A DNA stretch of 64,000 nucleotides. Source: Ichthyophis bannanicus. Its lineage: Eukaryota; Chordata; Amphibia; Gymnophiona; Ichthyophiidae. Below, piece by piece: positions 9,536 through 18,957 of the stretch. Position 1 is the first letter of the stretch, and every line of letters begins with the position of its first letter. The DNA lies in NCBI GenBank assembly GCA_033557465.1, contig CM066033.1, positions 231,262,109 to 231,326,108 on the forward strand, read 5' to 3'. Both the position numbers and the translations under genes were made by a program. The notes beneath the pieces are model-generated. The model was not told the origin of the DNA. It worked only from the letters and a program-made list of their open reading frames with translations, and did no database searches.

Positions 9536-12412
9536 GATCCTGGCAGAGACTGGGAGCCAGTGTAGTTCCATCAATATAGGTGTAATATGTTCGGTGACGC
9601 TTGTTCTCATGATGATCCTTGCTGCTACGTGTTGTGCCAGTTGTAATCTGTTGGTCGTTTTCTTTGGTAGACCCTGTAAGATGGCGTTACAGTAGTCGAG
9701 GTGAGGCATGATGAGTGCTTGAGCAACTGAACGGAAGTCACATGGATCTAGTACATTCCGTAGGGGTCGTAATACTCTAAGCTTGTGAAATATGGCTTTG
9801 TTGGTGTTGCTGAGGTGTTTTTCCATTTTCAGTTTGCTGTCGATTATGACTCCTAAATATCTAATTTCCTTCTTCGTGTTGTACGTATTGTTGCACAATG
9901 TGATTGTTGGTGGCGGTTCGAAGTCAGTTTTACTGGATATAAACATTACTTCAGTCTTCTTATGATTAATCGACATGTTGTTTTGTTTTAGCCATCCCAA
10001 CATCTCTCCCATGCAGGTTTCCAGCTGATCGTACTTTGGGTCGACGGTTTCTAGCTGTGTGTACAGCATGATATCGTCTGCATATATGTGGTAGTTGATG
10101 CCATATTTCCTGAATATTTCACTGAGGGGTTGCATGTAAATGTTAAACAGAAGTGCCGAGAGCGCCGACCCCTGTGGTATGCCTTGAGTTTGAGTGAAGG
10201 CTTCGGCTTTTTCTCCGTTGAATTGGACTTGTGGCTTTCTGTCTGTTATGTAGGAGGAGAACCATTTCAGGGTGGTTCCTAATATACCAATTGATGCCAG
10301 CTTGTTAAGGAGGGTTAGGTGATGTACAGTGTCGAAAGCTGCTGAGATGTCGATAAAAATAAGAATAAACATTTTCTTCCTGTCCTCTAGCCCTTTGAGG
10401 AGGCAGTTAAACAGTGCTACTAGCAGAGTTTCGACCCCATGATTTTTTCTGAAACCGTATTGCTGTTTGTCGAGGGTTTCGTGGTCATCGAGGTGTTCTT
10501 GCAGTTGGATGAGGGCTGCTTTTTCTATGATCTTCGCTAGAAGCGATATGCAGGAGATTGGGCGGTAAGAAGATGGGTCTTCTTTGTTAAGCGAGTTGTT
10601 CTTTAATATCGGTCTAATTATAGACTTTTTGAGCTGGTTGGGCATGACTCCCTGTGACAATGATTGGTTCACAATGTGTGAGACCTGGAGGCCAATATCC
10701 TTTTTTGCTGCTTTAATCCAGGTGGTTGGGCAAGGATCAAGCATGGAGGTGGTAGTATTTATACTGGTTATTATTCCAATTGCTTGCTTATCATCAATTT
10801 TGTGAAATTCGCTCCAAATCTGTTCTTTCTTCACTGAAGTTTTCGGGTGGGGTTCGGCCGGGCATAACGCAGTTGCGGTTGTTGTTAGTTTGCTCGCGTA
10901 GTGATCTGCGAGAATTTGGGGCTGAATAGTATCACCCTGTTGTTCTGGTTGTGTTGTTTTGGTTAGTGTTTTCACTATTTGAAATAGTTCTCGTGGTTTA
11001 TTGATGGCTTTATTCAGTAGGCTGGTGTGGTGTTTCCTTTTTGCATTATCCACCTCGTCTTTGTATTTTGCGAGGATGTTGAAATATTTATCTCTGAGTT
11101 CCAAGGTTTTGTTGCGTCTCCACTTTTTTTCGGACTTTCTAAGTTCTCTCTTCCTTTGGGTTAGCGTAGTTGTATACCAGGGCTCTGATTGTTGTTTCCC
11201 TGGGGTTGTTGTATTTTTCCATTTCGGGTTTGCTGCAGCCTGTATTCCTTCATCCCAGCTATTTGCTAGTGCATCGAGATCAGTAGATTCCAGGTCAATG
11301 TGTGCCTTGATGCAACTTGTGAGGTTATCCAGATCAAACTTATTGAAGGATCTCTGTTGTTGTGTTCCTCGTTGGGCTTTCGCATCTCTTGGTACTGATG
11401 GGAGTTTTATCAGTAAGTCTATTTGGTGATGGTCAGACCAGGGTATGGCTTTGATTTTGATCAGGGGTCTATCATGGTTGTTCTGATTGCTCATAGGGGT
11501 AAAGACCATGTCCAGTGTATGTCCCTTTTCATGTGTTGGTTCGTTTATTATCTGCTGATATCCAAGTTGTGACATAGCTTCCAGGAATATATTGGCGTGC
11601 AGTGCTGTTGTTGACGCTAGGTTTAGGTCACCGAGGATGATTTGGAATTTTTTTGGTTGTGTTGAGGAAATGTTTTCTAGTGCTGCAGCAAGTATTTCCT
11701 GGTTCGGAGAGGGGGCTCTGTATATTAGGCAGATGGATATTGCAGAGTTCTCCACTTTGAGCATGTCTATGTCTGGGTTGGAGTCCAGTGACGTGCACGA
11801 GAGGTTCAAGTGTGACCTGGCGATTATTAGCACTCCTCCACCTCTTTTGTTGGATCGTGGGCAGTTATACAGGTTATAGCCTGGTCTGCTTATCTGGTTC
11901 AGTAAGGCAGCATCGGTGCTTGTGAGCCAGGTTTCCGTTATGCAGAGGATTTCTGGTTGCTCATCTTTTATTATGTCGAAAATGATGTGGGTCTTGTTTC
12001 TGATTGATCGGGCGTTTATGAGGGTGATGTTACAGACTACTAATGGGGCTAGTGGCGCCTGGCTTTGGTGGGCATGGGGCCGGTTTGGCTTCAGCGACCA
12101 TGGCATTTTTGACTTTGGCTTTCGGTGCTTCTGCGTACCCGCATGCTTTCTCCTTGCATGTCCTGGATAGTTCGAAAGTGTCGGTGTTACACTGGTGGTG
12201 AGGTATGTTGGGGGAAGGTGTTTCTGCGGAGTATGGATGGCATAGAGGATGAAGAGTGGGCCACATATTAGTGGGGTAGATTGGTATATGTTTGCTTTGG
12301 TTGTGTATGTTGATATTAGGGTGAACAGCCAAATTCCTAGGGCCATTTTTAGCAGCTTCATGTCTAGGTGTGTTTGCGTAACAAGGCAATACAGAAGTCT
12401 CTTAGTATCCAA
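9527..12412 (-). CDS. L2 LINE ORF2: AP-type endonuclease plus reverse transcriptase
   Basis: This 961-residue frame encodes the replication protein of an L2 LINE, which nicks target DNA and reverse-transcribes the LINE RNA in place. The AP endonuclease runs from INARSIRNK (132-140) through ITETW (about 159-163) and ILGDLN (about 259-264) to WSDHHQIDLL (about 325). The RT follows: SSYRPISCISLLAKI (about 614), FIDISAAFDTVHH (about 686), GIPQGSALSALLFNIYM (about 744) and the catalytic YADDIMLY (777). All hallmark residues are present and there is no internal stop, so the copy is relatively young. The first 130 residues are hydrophobic then basic. The start at 12412 is simply the first Met and could be one of several. 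The frame ends at LHWLPVSARIQY because a SINE begins there; the rest of the domain is at 9239-8952. Confidence 0.85.
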   Translation of the reverse strand: MDTKRLLYCLVTQTHLDMKLLKMALGIWLFTLISTYTTKANIYQSTPLICGPLFILYAIHTPQKHLPPTYLTTSVTPTLSNYPGHARRKHAGTQKHRKPKSKMPWSLKPNRPHAHQSQAPLAPLVVCNITLINARSIRNKTHIIFDIIKDEQPEILCITETWLTSTDAALLNQISRPGYNLYNCPRSNKRGGGVLIIARSHLNLSCTSLDSNPDIDMLKVENSAISICLIYRAPSPNQEILAAALENISSTQPKKFQIILGDLNLASTTALHANIFLEAMSQLGYQQIINEPTHEKGHTLDMVFTPMSNQNNHDRPLIKIKAIPWSDHHQIDLLIKLPSVPRDAKAQRGTQQQRSFNKFDLDNLTSCIKAHIDLESTDLDALANSWDEGIQAAANPKWKNTTTPGKQQSEPWYTTTLTQRKRELRKSEKKWRRNKTLELRDKYFNILAKYKDEVDNAKRKHHTSLLNKAINKPRELFQIVKTLTKTTQPEQQGDTIQPQILADHYASKLTTTATALCPAEPHPKTSVKKEQIWSEFHKIDDKQAIGIITSINTTTSMLDPCPTTWIKAAKKDIGLQVSHIVNQSLSQGVMPNQLKKSIIRPILKNNSLNKEDPSSYRPISCISLLAKIIEKAALIQLQEHLDDHETLDKQQYGFRKNHGVETLLVALFNCLLKGLEDRKKMFILIFIDISAAFDTVHHLTLLNKLASIGILGTTLKWFSSYITDRKPQVQFNGEKAEAFTQTQGIPQGSALSALLFNIYMQPLSEIFRKYGINYHIYADDIMLYTQLETVDPKYDQLETCMGEMLGWLKQNNMSINHKKTEVMFISSKTDFEPPPTITLCNNTYNTKKEIRYLGVIIDSKLKMEKHLSNTNKAIFHKLRVLRPLRNVLDPCDFRSVAQALIMPHLDYCNAILQGLPKKTTNRLQLAQHVAARIIMRTSVTEHITPILMELHWLPVSARIQY

Positions 12413-12544
12413 CGTTAAATTGAAACAGATAAAAATAAAGTTACCTTACCAGTATTCATTAATTACCGTACCCGCAGTCATTAATTACAGTGCAAGCAGG
12501 TAGAAGTTGCAGTTCAGCAGGTGATAGTAACAGAGGAAAATGTT

Positions 12545-13060
12545 TCGCTGTAGGCGGCAAACTTATTTCAGAGGTAAAAGTTCGTGTACCAGCAGGCAGT
12601 AGTTATAGTATCAATGGTAGTTACAGTACAGTAGGTAATAGTATCAGTCACTATGGTGTGTCAGAGTGACAATAGATAACAAGGGTTACTACGTGATTTT
12701 GCAATATTGCTAAGTACAAACATGTATTGTTTGAGAGATTGTATGTGGAGCGGCAACATGTAACAGCCCGCATGTAATAGTGTTCAACAGTCGGTAGTAG
12801 TATCAAGCATGTAACAGTATTCATGTAACAGTATTCAACAGTAGGTAATAGTATTCATGTAACAGTATTCAACAGTAGGTAATAGTATCTAGCAATAGGT
12901 CGTAAAGTATCTGTATCAGGGGGATACTTAACAGTCAGTATGTAGCAGTATTCAACAGTAGGTAACAGTATTCAGCAGTCTGAACAGTAACAGTAGGTAA
13001 CAGTATTTAGCAATGGGTCACACAGTATCTGTATCAGGGGGGATACTTAAAGTGGTTATC
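12545..13060. repeat. Degenerate short tandem repeats in the L2 leader
   Basis: Variants of CAACAGTAGGTAATAGTAT and CATGTAACAGTATTCAACAG recur many times. A larger duplicated block ends in TATCTGTATCAGGGGG then ATACTTAA at about 12930 and again at about 13050, a spacing near 120-140 bp. No coding potential. It probably belongs to the L2 5' region. Confidence 0.6.
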
Positions 13061-13625
13061 CGTCAGAGTTTTGTAGGTAAAGTCAGTTCAATTTGTGCCG
13101 GTCAGGGGTCATGAGTTTTTAGAGTAGCTTACCTCCTTCGGAGTGATTCACGTCGTCCCAGATCTTTTGACTTTGCTCGGGTTGGATCTCTTGGTGTTTC
13201 TGGTATGGTGAGCCTGTTGGGCTCCTTCCCGGTGTAGCCGAGTATGTAATCCTGTGACCAGACTGAGTCTCGGGTGTTGACACCAGGCATAGGCGAGCTC
13301 GACCCGGCCAAGGGGAGCTCTAGCCACGTGGAGATGTCGCCTTGGTGCCCCGGGTCACCGGGTGATTCTTGAATTTCCTCTTCTCGCTCCTGCGGTACGC
13401 GGGTGTTTTACATCAAGGGTGGTGGCGATCTCGGGCCCATTAAGGGGAGCTCCAGCTAGGCTTGCGGTGGTTCCCTTGTTAGCTTGACCTCAAATGGGCG
13501 GTAGTTCGGCATATTCAGCATTCCTTCCGTGTAGTGGGCCACGCTAATGGCCACCGCCTAAGGGCCACGCCAAAGGGCCCTCTGGCGAGGCCCTCAGGCG
13601 CGGGCCCACCAGGCGCGGGCGCCCT
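13061..13625. other. GC-rich segment between the L2 leader and the satellite
   Basis: GC and CpG content rises sharply. Short repeated words such as AGGCGCGGGC and GAGGCCCTCAGGCGC precede the satellite. No gene is visible. It may be the CpG-rich promoter region of the L2 or decayed satellite-related sequence. Confidence 0.35.
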
Positions 13626-16339
13626 GTAGGGACGCCGCTATTTGAGGCCCTCTTTCGCGCTCTTTCGCGCTCAGCTCCTCCTCTCCCACTGCCCCGATAT
13701 GGGCAGGAGCACCTCCCACTGCCCCGATTGGGCAGGAGCGGAGCTAGTGAGCAGCCGGGTGTTCCGTTTGAAGCGGCTCCCTCGGTGTAGGGACGCCGCT
13801 ATTTGAGGCCCTCTTTCGCGCTCTTTCGCGCTCAGCTCCTCCTCTCCCACTGCCCCGATATGGGCAGGAGCACCTCCCACTGCCCCGATTGGGCAGGAGC
13901 GGAGCTAGTGAGCAGCCGGGTGTTCCGTTTGAAGCGGCTCCCTCGGTGTAGGGACGCCGCTATTTGAGGCCCTCTTTCGCGCTCTTTCGCGCTCAGCTCC
14001 TCCTCTCCCACTGCCCCGATATGGGCAGGAGCACCTCCCACTGCCCCGATTGGGCAGGAGCGGAGCTAGTGAGCAGCCGGGTGTTCCGTTTGAAGCGGCT
14101 CCCTCGGTGTAGGGACGCCGCTATTTGAGGCCCTCTTTCGCGCTCTTTCGCGCTCAGCTCCTCCTCTCCCACTGCCCCGATATGGGCAGGAGCACCTCCC
14201 ACTGCCCCGATTGGGCAGGAGCGGAGCTAGTGAGCAGCCGGGTGTTCCGTTTGAAGCGGCTCCCTCGGTGTAGGGATGCCGCTATTTGAGGCCCTCTTTC
14301 ACGCTCTTTCGCGCTCAGCTCCTCCTCTCCCACTGCCCCGATATGGGCAGGAGCACCTCCCACTGCCCCGATTGGGCAGGAGCGGAGCTAGTGAGCAGCC
14401 GGGTGTTCCGTTTGAAGCGGCTCCCTCGGTGTAGGGACGCCGCTATTTGAGGCCCTCTTTCGCGCTCTTTTGCGCTCAGCTCCTCCTCTCCCACTGCCCC
14501 GATATGGGCAGGAGCACCTCCCACTGCCCCGATTGGGCAGGAGCGGAGCTAGTGAGCAGCCGGGTGTTCCGTTTGAAGCGGCTCCCTCGGTGTAGGGACG
14601 CCGCTATTTGAGGCCCTCTTTCGCGCTCTTTCGCGCTCAGCTCCTCCTCTCCCACTGCCCCGATATGGGCAGGAGCACCTCCCACTGCCCCGATTGGGCA
14701 GGAGCGGAGCTAGTGAGCAGCCGGGTGTTCCGTTTGAAGCGGCTCCCTCGGTGTAGGGACGCCGCTATTTGAAGCCCTCTTTCGCGCTCTTTCGCGCTCA
14801 GCTCCTCCTCTCCCACTGCCCCGATATGGGCAGGAGCACCTCCCACTGCCCCGATTGGGCAGGAGCGGAGCTAGTGAGCAGCCAGGTGTTCCGTTTGAAG
14901 CGGCTCCCTCGGTGTAGGGACGCCGCTATTTGAGGCCCTCTTTCGCGCTCTTTCGCGCTCAGCTCCTCCTCTCCCACTGCCCCGATATGGGCAGGAGCAC
15001 CTCCCACTGCCCCGATTGGGCAGGAGCGGAGCTAGTGAGCAGCCGGGTGTTCTGTTTGAAGCGGCTCCCTCGGTGTAGGGACGCCGCTATTTGAGGCCCT
15101 CTTTCGCGCTCTTTCGCGCTCAGCTCCTCCTCTCCCACTGCCCCGATATGGGCAGGAGCACCTCCCACTGCCCCGATTGGGCAGGAGCGGAGCTAGTGAG
15201 CAGCCGGGTGTTCCGTTTGAAGCGGCTCCCTCGGTGTAGGGATGCCGCTATTTGAGGCCCTCTTTCGCGCTCTTTCGCGCTCAGCTCCTCCTCTCCCACT
15301 GCCCCGATATGGGCAGGAGCACCTCCCACTGCCCCGATTGGGCAGGAGCGGAGCTAGTGAGCAGCCGGGTGTTCCGTTTGAAGCGGCTCCCTCGGTGTAG
15401 GGACGCCGCTATTTGAAGCCCTCTTTCGCGCTCTTTCGCGCTCAGCTCCTCCTCTCCCACTGCCCCGATATGGGCAGGAGCACCTCCCACTGCCCCGATT
15501 GGGCAGGAGCGGAGCTAGTGAGCAGCCAGGTGTTCCGTTTGAAGCGGCTCCCTCGGTGTAGGGACGCCGCTATTTGAGGCCCTCTTTCGCGCTCTTTCGC
15601 GCTCAGCTCCTCCTCTCCCACTGCCCCGATATGGGCAGGAGCACCTCCCACTGCCCCGATTGGGCAGGAGCGGAGCTAGTGAGCAGCCGGGTGTTCTGTT
15701 TGAAGCGGCTCCCTCGGTGTAGGGACGCCGCTATTTGAGGCCCTCTTTCGCGCTCAGCTCCTCCTCTCCCACTGCCCCGATATGGGCAGGAGCACCTCCC
15801 ACTGCCCCGATTGGGCAGGAGCGGAGCTAGTGAGCAGCCGGGTGTTCCGTTTGAAGCGGCTCCCTCAGTGTAGGGACGCCGCTATTTGAGGCCCTCTTTC
15901 GCGCTCTTTCGCGCTCAGCTCCTCCTCTCCCACTGCCCCGATATGGGCAGGAGCACCTCCCACTGCCCCGATTGGGCAGGAGCGGAGCTAGTGAGCAGCC
16001 GGGTGTTCCGTTTGAAGCGGCTCCCTCGGTGTAGGGACGCCGCTATTTGAGGCCCTCTTTCGCGCTCTTTCGCGCTCAGCTCCTCCTCTCCCACTGCCCC
16101 GATATGGGCAGGAGCACCTCCCACTGCCCCGATTGGGCAGGAGCGGAGCTAGTGAGCAGCCGGGTGTTCCGTTTGAAGCGGCTCCCTCGGTGTAGGGACG
16201 CCGCTATTTGAGGCCCTCTTTCGCGCTCTTTCGCGCTCAGCTCCTCCTCTCCCACTGCCCCGATATGGGCAGGAGCACCTCCCACTGCCCCGATTGGGCA
16301 GGAGCGGAGCTAGTGAGCAGCCGGGTGTTCCGTTTGAAG
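13626..16339. repeat. 161-bp GC-rich tandem satellite, about 17 copies
   Basis: The unit starts GTAGGGACGCCGCTATTTG and includes twin TTTCGCGCTC words and two near-palindromes, CTGCCCCGATATGGGCAG and CTGCCCCGATTGGGCAG. Copies are nearly identical. One copy near 15745 lacks one TTTCGCGCTC word (10 bp). Rare variants recur at multiples of the unit: GAAGCCC at 14771 and 15415, AGCCAGG at about 14880 and 15525, TTCTGTTTG at about 15051 and 15693. This indicates recent amplification of a four-unit block. Every unit has the same 69-residue minus-strand frame, which is a by-product of repetition. The array ends abruptly at 16339, where CR1 sequence begins. Confidence 0.95.
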
Positions 16340-16690
16340 AACATAAGATATACCATAATAGGTCAGACCCAGGTCCATCAAGCCCAACATCTGTTTCCAA
16401 CAGTGGCCAGTCTAGGTCACAAGTACCTAGCAGTTTCCCTAAAAGACACAGGTTCCACAATGCTTGTATTGGGTCAAGCAGTGGATATTCTGGGTCCCTT
16501 CAATAATGGTTAATGGCTCTTTCCTCCAGGAACTTGTCCAAACCTTTTTTTAAACCTAGCTATGCTAACAGCCTTTACTACATCCTCTGGTAGCAAATTC
16601 CAGAGTTTGATTACATGTTGAATGAAAAAAATATTTTCTCGTATTAGCCATGACTATCTACATGTTCAGTAATTTTGTTCTTTATGGTGG
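16340..16690 (-). mobile_element. 3' end of a CR1 LINE, antisense
   Basis: Read on minus, this is the familiar CR1 3' region: a decayed C-terminal RT end (QTLEFATRGCS-like), then 3' sequence containing CTTGTGACCTAG, GGCCACTGTTGGAAACAG and GGGCTTGATGGACC, ending ATTATGGTATATCTTATGTTC. There is no intact frame. The satellite joins directly at its 3' end. Confidence 0.75.
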
Positions 16691-16990
16691 CTTCTTTTTT
16701 TTATTATTTATTTATAAAAAAGGTTTACAGCATATACAGTAAAATTGCAATATAAGAAACAGAAAAACGATACCTATTAATATAGACAAAAAAATAACCA
16801 TTAATAAAGAACATCAGCCCACATCTCGGCAAAACGTACCTACAATTACTTAAAGATAGATTCATACAAGAAAACAAGGTAAAGGAGAACCCTCATAATG
16901 AGAGAAATCCATAGCCAACTTGACAGCCTAATGAGACTTCCCCCTTCCCCTAGGTTGAAAGAGAGAAAAAAAAACCATAGAAGTAAGAGG

Positions 16991-18100
16991 TCAATGAGCC
17001 TTTTCCTTGTCCAGGATCCACTTTTCCAATTCGGAAGAAGACAAAAATACAAATTTATCATAACCTAAAGAAATACAGCATTTACAAGGGTATCTTAAAA
17101 AGAAAGTTGCCCCCAGAGCAAGAATTCTGGACTTAAACGCAAGAAAAGCTTTTCTATGTGATTGTGTAGACTGTGAAACATCAGGAAAAATGGATACCTT
17201 GTCCCCACAAAACTTTGTCTCTTTTTTCCTAAAATAAGCTTTAAGAATGGCTACCTTGTCTTCCTCAGAAGAAAGAGTCACCAATAATGTAGCCCTAGTA
17301 GAAATATAATCTTGTGTTTCCTCTAAGAAAGCAGTCAAGTTAAAGTTATCCGAGCCCAAAGGAGGAGCCATTTCCTCATCCACAGTGCTAGACATTATTT
17401 TAGTAGACAAATAGTAACATTTACTGATAGAAAAAGAGTCCACCTGCAGAAGAAGGGCATCCTTCAGAAACTTCCTAAACAAAATTAAGGGGGACAACAT
17501 AGAACAAATAGGAAAATTAAGCACCCTTAAATTTTTGCTCCATGACATATTCTCCAGATTCTCAAGTTTCTGGATCAAAATAAGGCTGTCCTTCGCATGC
17601 ACCACATGAAATTCAGAACAAGACTTAACTTGGGACTCCATATTTGACACCACGGAGCACAAGGCCCCAACCTGAGAATCAAGAGATAGAAATTTCTCAA
17701 CAGTATCCCTGGTAAATTGACAGAACAAGGGAACAGTCTCAGCAAGAATTTTTTCCGTACAAAAAACCACATGCCAAATGTCCAAAAGAGAAATCGTAGA
17801 AACCTGAGAATCCTTAGAAAGCACAGGGGGCTCCATCCAAGAGACCACTTTGGGGAGCTCTCTAAGCCGTTGAGGACTAATACCAGAACAAGGCTCATCA
17901 GACAATTCTAAAAATCCAGGGGGAAGTGGAAGAGTTCGCTCCACTGAGCTTAAACTCACTCCCTCTACTGAGGGGTTGAGAGGCACAGTACCTGAGTTAG
18001 TAGCTCGCAGTGTGGAAATCACATGCTTCTCAATAGCTCCCACTTGAGAGCCATCCACAGGAAGTTTCTTCTTTCTTTTCCCGCCAGGCATCACCACCAC
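16991..18100 (-). CDS. L1 ORF1p-like RNA-binding protein
   Basis: This 369-residue frame looks like a LINE-1 ORF1 protein, the trimeric RNA chaperone that coats LINE RNA in the cytoplasm. The N-terminus has a basic patch (GGKRKKK). A heptad-like region (about 125-185) contains SQVGALCSVVSNMESQVKS. Then comes LENLENMSWSKNLRVLNFP (about 179-197), the usual entry to the RNA-recognition domain, and PLILFRKFLKDALLL. The C-terminal domain has VSIFPDVSQSTQSHRKAF (about 302) and LGATFFLRYPCKCCISL (about 329). The start at 18100 has a second Met three codons later. Length and motif order fit ORF1p. No stop or frameshift is seen, unusual here. Confidence 0.75.
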   Translation of the reverse strand: MVVMPGGKRKKKLPVDGSQVGAIEKHVISTLRATNSGTVPLNPSVEGVSLSSVERTLPLPPGFLELSDEPCSGISPQRLRELPKVVSWMEPPVLSKDSQVSTISLLDIWHVVFCTEKILAETVPLFCQFTRDTVEKFLSLDSQVGALCSVVSNMESQVKSCSEFHVVHAKDSLILIQKLENLENMSWSKNLRVLNFPICSMLSPLILFRKFLKDALLLQVDSFSISKCYYLSTKIMSSTVDEEMAPPLGSDNFNLTAFLEETQDYISTRATLLVTLSSEEDKVAILKAYFRKKETKFCGDKVSIFPDVSQSTQSHRKAFLAFKSRILALGATFFLRYPCKCCISLGYDKFVFLSSSELEKWILDKEKAH

Positions 18101-18229
18101 TCTCCGACCAAACTTGCTCCTACCGTGCTCCTAAGGGGCTCACAAGGGGTGTATAATGCCCCTTTGGACACGCCCCTTAGGAGATGCCCACCACGAGCGC
18201 CGATGGCTTAGCGCTGTAAGGACACCATG

Positions 18230-18480
18230 CTTAATATCGGGGCCCAAAAGATGACGTCAGCTGGGCTGCCCACATTATAGATCGGAGAAACTCGAACCAG
18301 CACTCTCACCCTCCACGGGAACCGGACTGCAGCGTAGATGCTCCCAGCTGAAGCACAGTGGAAGGATCTTATATTGGGACCCAAAAGATGACGTCAGCTG
18401 GGCTGTCCACACAGGTCGGAGAAACTCAAACCGGCACTCTCACCCTCCACGGGAACCGGACTGCAGCGTAGACGCTCCCA
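18230..18480 (-). promoter_or_regulatory. Two tandem 5' monomers each with a CRE palindrome
   Basis: Each monomer contains the sense-symmetric CRE/ATF site TGACGTCA (18252-18259 and 18389-18396, 137 bp apart) within AAAAGATGACGTCAGCTGGG. Each also has a shared block of the type CTACGCTGCAGTCCGG near its 5' side. They lie directly upstream of ORF1 on minus, the position of promoter monomers in mouse-type L1. A promoter role is inferred. Confidence 0.55.
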
Positions 18481-18957
18481 TTTTTGTGATGGTTTCTACC
18501 ATTTTTCAAGGTACTGACATCAGGCTCACCAGTATGTAGTTTCCTGGATCACCCCTGGAATCCTTTTTAAAAATTGGCGTTACATTGGCCATCCTCCAAT
18601 CTTCAGGTATTACAGATGATTTTAATGATATTTCACATATTACTAATAGTAGATCTGCAATCTCATATTTCAGTTCTTTCCACACCCTTGGATGTATACC
18701 ATCTGGTTCAGATGATTTGCTACTCTTCAGTTTATCAAATAGTTGTAATACATCTTCATGGTATATCGATATTTCTTTCAATTCTTCCGCAGCATCACCT
18801 TAAATACCATTTCAGTCATGGGTAACATCCCTACATCTTCCTCAGTAAAGATCGAAGCAAAGAATTAATTTAGTCTCTCCGTTATGGCCTTGTCCCCTCT
18901 TAGAGGCCCTTTTACTGCTCTATCAACTAATAGTCTAACTGATTCTCTCACAGGTTT
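18481..18957 (-). pseudogene. CR1 RT N-terminal fragment, inverted
   Basis: Read on minus it gives a decayed RT fingers region: SSKSSEPDGIHPRVWKEL, SSVIPEDWRMANVTPIFKK and NYILVSLMSVP near its end (about 18500). The upstream part (FFASIFTEEDVG-like) is readable with stops near 18840. It meets the plus-strand CR1 fragment at about 18957 with reversed orientation. Confidence 0.75.

Larger units (their letters stand above)
8676..13625 (-). mobile_element. Near-full-length L2-like LINE, interrupted by a SINE
   Basis: The element runs on minus. Its long ORF (EN plus RT) starts at 12412, is cut by a SINE at 9239-9535, and resumes at 9239-8952. The 3' UTR ends near 8676 in an (AAATAAAT)-type tail. 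Just before the tail is a small stem, ACCGC...GCGGT, followed by ATATAA. Upstream of the ORF (12413-13100) is an AT-rich leader with degenerate repeats such as AACAGTAGGTAATAGTAT, then a GC-rich stretch to 13625 that abuts the 161-bp satellite. The 5' boundary is uncertain, and the satellite may belong to the element. Confidence 0.75.
16694..18480 (-). mobile_element. L1-like element with ORF1 only (HAL1-like candidate)
   Basis: On minus the element begins near 18480 with two copies of a roughly 135-bp 5' monomer, then a short leader and one complete ORF1 (18100-16991). About 300 bp of untranslated sequence follows and ends in an A-rich tail (ATAAATAAATAATAAAAAAA) at about 16694. No endonuclease or RT sequence lies between the ORF1 stop and the tail, where ORF2 would normally start. 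It therefore resembles mammalian half-L1 (HAL1) elements, or an L1 with a precise ORF2 deletion. Target duplications could not be identified; CR1 pieces flank both sides. Confidence 0.6.

Noticed and set aside
13671..16285. Fourteen near-identical 69-residue minus-strand frames
   Set aside because: They are the same frame read in each unit of the 161-bp satellite. There is no domain, and the frame overlaps unit borders.
13626..16339. CRISPR-like array
   Set aside because: The whole 161-bp unit repeats without unique spacers; it is a satellite in a eukaryotic genome.
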